Shown: in pieces, positions 33,136-40,261 of the stretch | Layout of the letters: the number at the start of each line of letters is the position of its first letter | Numbering within the stretch: the stretch's first letter is position 1 | Assembly: GCF_910585845.1 (NCBI RefSeq) | Contig: NZ_CAJUHF010000033.1 | Location: 1-40,261 of the forward strand | DNA from: an uncultured Bacteroides sp. | GTDB lineage: Bacteria > Bacteroidota > Bacteroidia > Bacteroidales > Bacteroidaceae | Length of the DNA: 40,261 nt | Direction: 5' to 3' | The notes under the pieces: generated by a model | Told to the model about the DNA's origin: nothing | What the model saw: the letters and a program-made list of their open reading frames with translations, nothing else | Database searches by the model: none | Translations under genes and position numbers: made by a program

Positions 33136-34449
33136 CTATTTCAGGTGTTTCAATATCCACTTCAACTGTCCATATTCCGTATCATCAGAAGTCCAGTGTT
33201 CGTTGATCGGGGTAATCAAGGCTTCTTTCGGACAATCCAACGTGTTGTAAACGGCATAGCTGGTGGTAGGCGGACATGTATCATCGTTATACCCCCAAGT
33301 GACATAAGTAGGCACCTTCACCAGACGAGCAAAGTTCACCACATCATAATATGCCATTGTATTGAGTTTATCAGGCGTATCCATCCCCGCTGTGCGGAAG
33401 AAGTGAGGATAGCCTCCTGCACGTCCCGCTTTATAACCCGCCATATCGCTCAAAGCAGGATGATTGGCAACACAGGCACTGACACGACTGTCCAATCCGG
33501 TCGTTATCAATGCTAAAGCTCCGCCTTGGCTACCTCCCTGAACAATGACATTCTTACCGTCCCACTCCGGCAAGGAAGTCAGCAAGTCGATACTGCGCAC
33601 GCAGGCCAGGTAGACACGTTTCATATAATAATTGTCGCGATTGTCCAAACCATTACCCAGATAACCGTTTTCCCTACCGTTAAAGGCATTGCTGATTTCC
33701 TTGAATTCTTCTACTGTCATCGTCGGGTTCAGTCCGTGTATCTCTATCTCAAAACGGATACACCCTTCTTCTGCATAATACTTATGGCGTAAGGGTTCCT
33801 TGATAGTCTTTACACCTGCCCCCGGCGGACAAAGCACGACCGGACAAGAACCTTTTGCCGCATTCTTCGGGTAGAAAAGATAACCGTAGATAGCTTGTCC
33901 CCGATTATTCAGCATCAATTTGACGAGGTAACAGTCTACTTTATCCGTACAGTACTCTTTGGCCAGTTCTTTCGTATAAGTCAACGGATATTTGGCTGCT
34001 TCTGCCTTATTGTTGTCCCAAAATTCCTTGAAGTCTTTAGGCATCTGCGTATAGGGCTTAATCTTTTCCGGAGAGAAGCCTACTTTTATGTGGTGTTTAT
34101 AGCGTTTACCGTCTATAGTTACCGTCATACGGCAATCACGGAAGCCAGGCTCCTTCATGGTTCCGATAGGAATCACTGCTTTGCCTTGTTTCAAAATGAC
34201 GGAACCGGAAGCATCAGCAGGCATCATATCTCCACCGATCTCATAAGACACGGTTACCCCATCCTGTGGAATACCATATTTATAGAATTGCACTTCGACC
34301 GTAGCTTTCTCTCCGGTCTTATAAATCCAGTCTGCATGATTGGGTACAGTCACCCAAAGGACATCGCTCCGATACGGATAGTTCTCCGCCAACATAAACG
34401 ACAACGGAAGCAACAAAGCAACCGTCAACACGAATAAAATCTTTTTCAT
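33136..34449 (-). CDS. Acetylxylan esterase family (AXE1/cephalosporin-C-deacetylase-like) alpha/beta-hydrolase
   Basis: A 437-residue secreted carbohydrate-esterase-like protein. The ATG at 34449 gives a signal peptide (MKKILFVLTVALLLPLSFML); upstream in-frame codons have no support. A beta-sandwich N-terminal domain (about 25-125) precedes the AXE1 alpha/beta-hydrolase fold. Nucleophile Ser about 307 is in GGSQGG, the acid Asp is in GYNDDTCPPTTSY (about 389/390) and His about 418 is in NEHW. In this family acetyl groups are removed from sugars or short oligosaccharides, usually in the periplasm. The acceptor cannot be told here, and no xylan genes are nearby. Apparently monocistronic. The last seven codons and stop are duplicated downstream (see findings). 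Confidence 0.9.
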   Translation of the reverse strand: MKKILFVLTVALLLPLSFMLAENYPYRSDVLWVTVPNHADWIYKTGEKATVEVQFYKYGIPQDGVTVSYEIGGDMMPADASGSVILKQGKAVIPIGTMKEPGFRDCRMTVTIDGKRYKHHIKVGFSPEKIKPYTQMPKDFKEFWDNNKAEAAKYPLTYTKELAKEYCTDKVDCYLVKLMLNNRGQAIYGYLFYPKNAAKGSCPVVLCPPGAGVKTIKEPLRHKYYAEEGCIRFEIEIHGLNPTMTVEEFKEISNAFNGRENGYLGNGLDNRDNYYMKRVYLACVRSIDLLTSLPEWDGKNVIVQGGSQGGALALITTGLDSRVSACVANHPALSDMAGYKAGRAGGYPHFFRTAGMDTPDKLNTMAYYDVVNFARLVKVPTYVTWGYNDDTCPPTTSYAVYNTLDCPKEALITPINEHWTSDDTEYGQLKWILKHLK

Positions 34450-34509
34450 AATCATTATTTCATTAGAGTTTATACTGAATAAGAAACAGCACACTCAGTG
34501 CCTCTGTCA

Positions 34510-34548
34510 AACAACAAAAGCGGGAGTGAATAATGCCACTCCCGCTTT
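34510..34548 (-). terminator. Rho-independent terminator of the glycogen operon
   Basis: A 12-bp stem (AAAGCGGGAGTG at 34517-34528 with 34537-34548) and an 8-nt loop, followed on the minus strand by TTTTGTTGTTTG (overlapping the stem end). It lies 43 bp after the GH57 stop codon. Confidence 0.85.
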
Positions 34549-34590
34549 CTTATTCAGAAACTACTTATAAACTTCTTTACTCAAGAGTTA

Positions 34591-35982
34591 TTATTTAGAA
34601 GATTTCTTTGCCGCAGGTTTCTTTGCTGCAGGAGCTTTGGCTTTCTTTGTTGCCGCTGCTGCTTTTTCTTTTGCCGGCTTTTCTACTTTTTCCTTCTCTT
34701 GCTTTGCTTGCAACTTCTTGATTTCCTTGTTCAGTCCATCAATTTCGTCACCCTGATTCTTGATGGTCGTCAGCAGAGCATTCAACTCTTCATTATCTAT
34801 ATCCATCGGATAAAGAGATTCCACACGCTTGATAAAGTCGCCCAGAATGTTCATATAATTGGTGAAAGCGTCATACGGAGACTCGTATATACCCCGGTTC
34901 AGTTCTACACCGCTATTCTTGGTCGTCATAAAACGGAAGTTATTGCTTGCCTGCAGATAGTCCCAGTCTTGTTTGATGCGACGGTCGTCACAGATACGTA
35001 TACGCTCGGCAATGCTATACAACTTATTGAATGCCTCACGCTGCATGCTATTACCCAACCAGCAACTGGTATCTCTTTCCTCGTCTACCCATGACAACGG
35101 ATAGGCAACATCCAACTGAGATACGGACTTCAACTTCGTAACCACTTCAGTCGGAGTAGAGAAGGTGATTCCCTTTTCCTTGGCACAAACCGGAAGAGCC
35201 TTCAGGAACTCCAGAATATTGGAAGAAAGCGGTTGAGCCATACCCAGCGCACTCAATTCCATGAAAATGTTGACAACCTGTTCTTCTTGCGGAAGGGCAT
35301 CGATCCAACCGATATATTTATCGGCAAACAAAGGATATTCATTCCATTCCGAATTGGAGAAACGCAAACTGATGTCATCGGAGAGCTTGAAATCGCGCAA
35401 CAATAACTTCAGGTTCGGATTGTAGCTGCAATGGTAGACATAGTGCGGACTCTTCCATCCCAAAACGTGTTTTGCACCCTCGGTCAGCATACCCTTAAAG
35501 CCCATGCTTGCAACCAATGCACCGATTTCGTCAGAATAAATCAGACTGGAATTGCGGAACACCTTCGGAGCCTTGCCGAACATTTGCTTCATCTTGTCGC
35601 TCTGACGCATCACCTCTTCCTTGAAGCAATCCTCATTTGCCAATGAAGAAAGTCCGTGAGAATAGGGTTCGGCCAGGAATTCGCAACAACCCGTGTCGTT
35701 CAATTGATGCAACAAGTCGATGACCGCCGGCGCATGGATCTCCAATTGCTCCAAAGCCACACCGGAAATGGACAAAGCCACTTTGAAGGCACCGCCGGAG
35801 TTCTTGACCATTTCAATCAATGTGCTCAAGGCAGGAATGTAAGAGCGTTCAGCAACATCGTTGATGCTGACCTCGTTGATATAATCATCATAATAATAAT
35901 GATTAGTACCTATATCAAAGAAACGGTAACGTTTCAGATGGATGATTTGATGAATTTCAAAGTAAAGACAGATAGTTCTCAT
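34591..35982 (-). CDS. GH57 alpha-amylase with coiled coil and Lys/Ala-rich C-terminal tail
   Basis: A 463-residue intracellular GH57 enzyme (no signal peptide), expected to act on glycogen-like alpha-1,4-glucan. Conserved regions: CSR1 EIHQ near residue 9, nucleophile region EFLAEPYSHGL (Glu about 105) and FRNSSLIYSDE (Asp about 151). After the barrel and helical domain, residues about 398-432 form a coiled coil (LLTTIKNQGDEIDGLNKEIK). The last about 35 residues are almost only Lys, Ala, Pro, Glu, Thr and Ser, resembling a histone H1 tail. It is the third gene of a GH133-GT4-GH57 operon (18-bp gap) and is closed by a terminator. Confidence 0.92.
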   Translation of the reverse strand: MRTICLYFEIHQIIHLKRYRFFDIGTNHYYYDDYINEVSINDVAERSYIPALSTLIEMVKNSGGAFKVALSISGVALEQLEIHAPAVIDLLHQLNDTGCCEFLAEPYSHGLSSLANEDCFKEEVMRQSDKMKQMFGKAPKVFRNSSLIYSDEIGALVASMGFKGMLTEGAKHVLGWKSPHYVYHCSYNPNLKLLLRDFKLSDDISLRFSNSEWNEYPLFADKYIGWIDALPQEEQVVNIFMELSALGMAQPLSSNILEFLKALPVCAKEKGITFSTPTEVVTKLKSVSQLDVAYPLSWVDEERDTSCWLGNSMQREAFNKLYSIAERIRICDDRRIKQDWDYLQASNNFRFMTTKNSGVELNRGIYESPYDAFTNYMNILGDFIKRVESLYPMDIDNEELNALLTTIKNQGDEIDGLNKEIKKLQAKQEKEKVEKPAKEKAAAATKKAKAPAAKKPAAKKSSK

Positions 35983-36000
35983 ATCTATATTGTTTAATTG

Positions 36001-37272
36001 TTATCTATTATATTGTCTAATAACCTCATCGTAGATGCGGCGTACTTTCAGACCGACATCTTCCCACTTAATGCCATCTACTTCTTTCTTTCCCTCATCA
36101 CGCAGGTATTCGTAGAGCGCAGGGTAAGTACATATTGCATAGATAGCATCTGCCATAGCATGGATATCCCAGTAGTCGGTCTTGATGCACTTGTCCAGAA
36201 TCTCGGCACAACCGGACTGTTTGGAGATGATAGTAGGCACGCTGCACTGCATCGCTTCCAACGGAGAAATTCCGAAAGGTTCCGATACAGACGGCATGAT
36301 GTACACGTCACTGGCTTTCAACATCTCGTACACTTGGCTTCCTCTCATGAAACCGGGGAAGTGGAAACGGTCGGCAATGCCTCTCTCTGCTACCAGGCGG
36401 ATCATCTGATCCATCATGTCTCCACTACCTGCCATCACGAAACGGATGTTACGCGTGCGATGCAATACCATAGCGGCAGCTTCTACGAAGTACTCAGGTC
36501 CTTTCTGCATCGTAATACGCCCCAAGAAGGTCACGACTTTCTCGTTCGGTTTCTTCTGCGGTACGATGTCTTGTATCTTCTGCGGAAGCGGAGATACGGC
36601 ATTATGTACGGTAGACACTTTGCGCGGATCCTGGAAATACTTGTTGATCACCGTCTGACGGGTCAGTTCGCTCACACACATGATGTGGTCGGCATGGTCC
36701 ATACCGTTCTTCTCAATGGCGTAGACTGTAGGATTCACGTTGCCACGGCTACGGTCGAAGTCGGTGGCATGCACATGAATCACCAGCGGTTTGCCTGACA
36801 CTTGCTTGGCGTGGATGCCCGCAGGATAGGTCAGCCAGTCGTGCGAATGGATAATTTCAAACTCTTGCTGGCGGGCAACGACTCCTGCCACGATGGAGTA
36901 GTTATTTATTTCTTCATGCAAATTGGACGGATAACGCCCGGAGAACTCGATGCAACCGAGGTCATTGGTATTCATATAGTTGAAATCAGCATAGATATGA
37001 TCGCGCAAATCATAATAAAGCTGAGGATCCATATAAGACCCGACACGTTCCTTGACATAATCCCAATTTACGTCACGCCACACTACGGGCGTGCTGTTCA
37101 TGCCTATGATGCGTAAAAAACTCTGGTCTTCATCACCCCAAGGCTTCGGAATACAGAAAGTAATCTCCATATCCTCTTGCTGGGACATCCCCTTCGTCAA
37201 ACCGTAGCTGGCTGTTCCCAAGCCACCGAGAATATGCGGGGGGAACTCCCATCCAAACATTAAAACTTTCAT
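36001..37272 (-). CDS. GT4 glycosyltransferase (glycogen/maltooligosaccharide synthase type)
   Basis: A 423-residue GT-B glycosyltransferase. The N-terminal MKVLMFGWEFPPHILGGLGTA loop fits the glycine-rich acceptor/donor loop of the glycogen-synthase-like GT4 group. VVTFLGRITMQKGPEYFVEAA starts the C-terminal domain, and the EX7E donor site is SEPFGISPLEAMQ (Glu about 331 and 339). Cytoplasmic, no signal. It lies between the debranching enzyme (14 bp) and the GH57 (18 bp), so a role in storage alpha-glucan synthesis is strongly suggested. Whether it uses UDP- or ADP-glucose is not visible. Confidence 0.9.
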   Translation of the reverse strand: MKVLMFGWEFPPHILGGLGTASYGLTKGMSQQEDMEITFCIPKPWGDEDQSFLRIIGMNSTPVVWRDVNWDYVKERVGSYMDPQLYYDLRDHIYADFNYMNTNDLGCIEFSGRYPSNLHEEINNYSIVAGVVARQQEFEIIHSHDWLTYPAGIHAKQVSGKPLVIHVHATDFDRSRGNVNPTVYAIEKNGMDHADHIMCVSELTRQTVINKYFQDPRKVSTVHNAVSPLPQKIQDIVPQKKPNEKVVTFLGRITMQKGPEYFVEAAAMVLHRTRNIRFVMAGSGDMMDQMIRLVAERGIADRFHFPGFMRGSQVYEMLKASDVYIMPSVSEPFGISPLEAMQCSVPTIISKQSGCAEILDKCIKTDYWDIHAMADAIYAICTYPALYEYLRDEGKKEVDGIKWEDVGLKVRRIYDEVIRQYNR

Positions 37273-37286
37273 TTTCGTTCCTCCTC

Positions 37287-39227
37287 TTATAAATTATACT
37301 TAGACAACAACTTCAAGATGCGCAATATCTCTGCCACATTCATGGCGAAGGATACCGCACCACGACCTTTGAACGGCGGATTGCCATCAAAGAGCTCGGG
37401 CAACGAGGCTATGCAATGGCTCGTCATCTCGTCTTCGAACCCTATCAGATAACGTTCGACGAACGACACGCCGCTCATCTTATAGATGCGCAGGTAAGCT
37501 TCCATGTAAAAGCCCATGAGCCACGGCCAAGCCGTACCCTGATGATAAGCATAATCCCGTTGTGTCTGGGGTCCCACATAATTCGGGTTGTATCCTCCGC
37601 TCTTCGGGCTGAGGGTACGCAGACCTTTCGGGGTAAGCAGTTCTTTGGTCACGATGTCCAGCACTTGTTTCTTCTGCATCTGGTCCAACGGAGAATAATC
37701 GAAAGCAACGGTAAATATCATATTGGGGCGAACGCTCCAGTCCATCATATAGCCGTTCACATAGTCGAACAAATAACCGCAATCGTTGCGGAACACCTCT
37801 ATAAAGGACTTGCCCGTCACTTGTGCCTGGGCGTCCAGTTCGTCTGCCAGCTGTACATTGCCGCCTTCGCGTTCCATGTCGGCAATAAAGCGAAGAGCGT
37901 TATACCATAATGAGTTTACTTCCACGATGTATCCCGTACGCGGAATGACGGGATGCCCGCCAGCCGTAGAGTTCATCCACGTTACTGCCTTCTCCGTTCC
38001 ATTGGAATAAAGCAGACCATTCTCATGCAAGAAGAGGTTCTCATGTTTGCGGCCGCGTATATAATCCATGATGTCCTCCAGCAATTTTCCATACTTCAAC
38101 CGGCATTCTTCGCGCGAAGTGTCTTTGGCGTATTGCTGCAAAGCCCATATTGCCCACAAGAGGACGTCCGGATCATTCATTTCATAGATTTTATAAGTCA
38201 CCGGCTCTCCGTTGATAAACTCGCGGATGGCTTTTTCGGCGGTCAGCATGACATCTTCAAACTCGTTCCGCTCGCCCACTGCCAGCGTCAGACCGGGCAG
38301 GGAGACAAACAGGTCGCGTGCACGACATTTAAACCAGGGATATCCGGCAAGGATATAATGGTTTTCGCCCTGCTTGTTGTGGAACTGGTGTGCCGAGTTT
38401 ACCAGGCAATGGTAGAAACTGTCACGTGGTGTACGGTCTTCCACTTCCGCCTCGAAGGTCTGTTTCAGTTTGCGTGGTGATATTTCAGATATACCGGCGG
38501 AGAAGACGATGCTTTCACCTTTCTTTATATCTACCTCGAAATAGCCGGGAACGTACAAGTCTTCATTGAAGTCGTATCCTCGTTCCTGTTCTTTAGTATA
38601 CTCGATGCTACGATACCAGTCCGGCTGATAGTGGAATTCGTTCTTTTTGTTCAGTTGCATGAAGAGTTCAGGATAACCGGCATACATACAGGTCTTTATT
38701 CCGTTCTCCACCAATTGGTAATCGCGGTTTGCCTGCGGATTCTCATGCGTATACTCGCGCACGCTGCGGAACGCCAGGAAGGGGCGGAATCGCAACGTTG
38801 TGGCGGAATGGGCATCCAACAAAGTATAACGGATCAGAATCCGGTTTTCATGATGTACAAAAATCTTTTCTTTGCGGAGAACAACACCTCCTACACGGTA
38901 AGTCGTCGCTGGAATATGCTCGCAATCAAATTCGCGGATATACTTGTGCCCGTTGGGGCTGAAGTGGTTTCCTTGATACTTATGCAATCCCAGATTAAAC
39001 TCTGCACCGTGCTGAATTACTGTTTCATCCAAAGAAGATAGCAGCACATGATTTTCATCGTCGAGATTGGGGACAGGAATCACCAGCAATCCATGATATT
39101 TGCGTGTGTTACAATCTACAATTGTTGTACAATGATAGGCTCCCGATTTGTTTGTCCGAAGGATCTCTCTTGGTAAGGATTCTTCGAGATTGATCATCAG
39201 AGTCTTGTCAAATCGTAAATAACTCAT
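37287..39227 (-). CDS. Glycogen debranching enzyme (amylo-alpha-1,6-glucosidase, GH133)
   Basis: A 646-residue cytoplasmic debranching enzyme of the bacterial/archaeal short type. The N-terminal beta domain (about 1-240: REILRTNKSGAYHCTTIVDCN, TRKYHGLLVIPVP) is followed by an (alpha/alpha)6 catalytic domain (about 275-640). The latter has YPWFKCRARDLFVSLPGLTL, YNALRFIADMEREGGN, VRPNMIFTVAFDYSPL and QRDYAYHQGTAWPWLMGFYM. It hydrolyses alpha-1,6 branch glucose, helping glycogen breakdown. First gene of the three-gene operon, with a clear sigma-ABfr promoter upstream. Confidence 0.94.
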   Translation of the reverse strand: MSYLRFDKTLMINLEESLPREILRTNKSGAYHCTTIVDCNTRKYHGLLVIPVPNLDDENHVLLSSLDETVIQHGAEFNLGLHKYQGNHFSPNGHKYIREFDCEHIPATTYRVGGVVLRKEKIFVHHENRILIRYTLLDAHSATTLRFRPFLAFRSVREYTHENPQANRDYQLVENGIKTCMYAGYPELFMQLNKKNEFHYQPDWYRSIEYTKEQERGYDFNEDLYVPGYFEVDIKKGESIVFSAGISEISPRKLKQTFEAEVEDRTPRDSFYHCLVNSAHQFHNKQGENHYILAGYPWFKCRARDLFVSLPGLTLAVGERNEFEDVMLTAEKAIREFINGEPVTYKIYEMNDPDVLLWAIWALQQYAKDTSREECRLKYGKLLEDIMDYIRGRKHENLFLHENGLLYSNGTEKAVTWMNSTAGGHPVIPRTGYIVEVNSLWYNALRFIADMEREGGNVQLADELDAQAQVTGKSFIEVFRNDCGYLFDYVNGYMMDWSVRPNMIFTVAFDYSPLDQMQKKQVLDIVTKELLTPKGLRTLSPKSGGYNPNYVGPQTQRDYAYHQGTAWPWLMGFYMEAYLRIYKMSGVSFVERYLIGFEDEMTSHCIASLPELFDGNPPFKGRGAVSFAMNVAEILRILKLLSKYNL

Positions 39228-39313
39228 AGTTGTGCATTATTTAAAGGTTAATTATCCAGGTTCATATACTCATGCATGATGCAAAAAGCATTAAAAACAT
39301 AAATAGTAATGCC

Positions 39314-39343
39314 CAAAATTACAAATTAAAGCCAATACACAAA
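39314..39343 (-). promoter_or_regulatory. Glycogen operon promoter
   Basis: On the minus strand: -33 TTTG (39340-39343) and -7 TAATTTTG (39314-39321), spacer 18 bp. About 80 nt of leader precedes the GH133 ATG. Confidence 0.7.
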
Positions 39344-39400
39344 ATAAAAAGTTCATTTATTTTCATTTTTAGTCAAATTATTCGTAGCATTGTATCATAA

Positions 39401-40069
39401 ATGAAGAAAAAACTGCAAAATATGAAGCATGATATCCGCCAAATAATTCTTGCGGCCGTTCTACCGCTATTTATTCTTTTTATTTTGTACCTGCTGAAGT
39501 TCCTCGAAGTCGGTATGGACTGGGACTTCAGGAAACTGGGCATATATCCTATGGAACAAAGAGGGGTGTTCGGCATATTTGCACATCCGTTTGTGCACAG
39601 CAGTTGGAAACACTTGCTGGCAAACACATTGCCGCTATTCTTCTTGTCGTGGTGCTTGTTCTACTTCTACAGGCAGATTGCTTCCTATATATTCTTCGCC
39701 ATTTGGATTGGCGGCGGTGCCCTTACGTTTCTGCTCGGAAAGCCAGGATGGCACATCGGAGCCAGTGGAATCATTTACGGCCTTGCATTTTTTCTTTTTT
39801 TCAGTGGCATTCTGCGGAAACATGTACCGCTGATTGCTATATCCTTATTAATAGCCTTTCTTTATGGAGGGCTTGTCTGGAATATGTTCCCCTTCTTTGC
39901 CAAAGAAACGACTTCTTGGGAAGGGCATCTCAGCGGTGCCATAGCCGGTACGCTTTGTGCATTGGCATTCATGGGATATGGACCGCAACGGACGGACCCG
40001 TTTGCAGACGAAGAAGAAGAGGAGGAGGAAGAAAGAGACGGGGAAAATGGGGAATCTTATGTCTCATAA
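39401..40069 (+). CDS. Rhomboid family intramembrane serine protease with acidic tail
   Basis: A 222-residue polytopic inner-membrane protein. Catalytic Ser about 122 in GASGIIYG and His about 176 in WEGHLSGAIAG form the rhomboid dyad; HLLAN (His 71, Asn 75) matches the conserved H-x3-N of transmembrane helix 2, with HPFVHSSWKH just before. About six membrane segments. The C-terminus after residue 200 is very acidic (a run of eight Glu, then RDGENGE). The start could also be Met 8. A weak -7-like TAGCATTG is at 39385-39392. The final codons and stop lie inside the left arm of a large inverted repeat. Substrates unknown. Confidence 0.92.
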   Translation: MKKKLQNMKHDIRQIILAAVLPLFILFILYLLKFLEVGMDWDFRKLGIYPMEQRGVFGIFAHPFVHSSWKHLLANTLPLFFLSWCLFYFYRQIASYIFFAIWIGGGALTFLLGKPGWHIGASGIIYGLAFFLFFSGILRKHVPLIAISLLIAFLYGGLVWNMFPFFAKETTSWEGHLSGAIAGTLCALAFMGYGPQRTDPFADEEEEEEEERDGENGESYVS

Positions 40070-40158
40070 CAAGTAATGTAATGTCTCATAACATTACTTG
40101 TTATGAGACATTACATTACTTGTTATGATGTCTTTCATTATATGTTATGATGCATTCC
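40059..40158. repeat. Second 22-bp tandem array overlapping the rhomboid stop codon
   Basis: Units of 22 bp begin at 40059, 40081, 40103 and 40125, with a partial one at 40147. All start with ATG; units 2 to 4 end in GTT. The 14-mer CATTACTTGTTATG occurs three times, twice direct (40092, 40114; 22 bp apart) and once inverted (40065-40078). ATGAGAC and its complement GTCTCAT recur, a core shared with the array at 32966. Confidence 0.85.
40065..40127. repeat. Perfect 29-bp inverted repeat with 5-nt loop
   Basis: The arm 40065-40093 is exactly complementary to 40099-40127, with loop TTACT. The left arm includes the rhomboid stop codon (TAA at 40067-40069). It could fold into a very stable, AU-rich hairpin or extrude as a cruciform. 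It may end transcription, but no U tract follows. The remaining sequence to 40261 is A/T-rich with no recognised gene. Confidence 0.92.
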
Positions 40159-40261
40159 TTCGAACTAAAATAACAATTAAAGATAAATAGGTTCTTCGTC
40201 ACTTTGGGGGCAGTAAAATATACTAAACACCTTTATCTATAGACTATACCAGCTTATTTAA

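Noticed and set aside
1..40261. Mobile element or prophage
   Set aside because: No transposase, integrase, terminal inverted repeats of an IS, tRNA-flanking att site or phage structural gene was seen.

Overview
The window looks like a Bacteroides chromosome (human gut Bacteroidales). Evidence: SusC/SusD-type proteins, GH92/GH97/GH18 lipoproteins, an ECF sigma/FecR pair, housekeeping promoters of the TTTG-n(18-22)-TAnnTTTG type, DUF4270 and DUF3667 family proteins, and moderate GC content. I could not assign a species. I saw no tRNA, rRNA, IS element, integrase or CRISPR array.

Positions 115-20226 (all minus strand) form one polysaccharide utilisation locus (PUL). In transcription order it holds a GH92 lipoprotein, an ECF sigma factor, a FecR-like anti-sigma factor and a second GH92, followed by a rho-independent terminator. 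After the terminator come a SusC-like transporter with an STN signalling domain, a SusD-like protein, a catalytically dead GH18-fold binding lipoprotein, a DUF1735-LamG lipoprotein, a GH18 endo-beta-N-acetylglucosaminidase, a GH97 and a third GH92. The content matches the high-mannose N-glycan PUL type known from B. thetaiotaomicron (BT3983-BT3994 region). Three things differ or stand out: a SusB-type (inverting) GH97 is built in, the GH18 carries an extra C-terminal domain, and one GH92 has Gln in place of the general-acid Glu. The model is surface release of the N-glycan by GH18, import by SusCD, and periplasmic trimming by the GH92s and GH97, with induction through STN-FecR-ECF signalling.

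Positions 20622-32809 are mostly core genes: a HAD phosphatase fused to a DUF3667 membrane protein, rplU-rpmA, a decayed lipoprotein gene with an overlapping outer-membrane-like gene, serS, a fused NfnAB/GltA-like flavoprotein, panC-panD (minus), a half-length GT5 (glycogen-synthase-like) protein and a DUF4270 lipoprotein.

Positions 33136-40069 hold an acetylxylan-esterase family protein, a glycogen-type operon (GH133 debranching enzyme, GT4 synthase, GH57 amylase with a histone-like tail) and a rhomboid protease.

The intergenic DNA is unusually structured. A degenerate 8-bp satellite lies at the left end. A 22-bp tandem array with palindromic cores lies at 32966-33087. A second 22-bp array sharing the ATGAGAC core, containing a perfect 29-bp inverted repeat, lies at 40059-40158.
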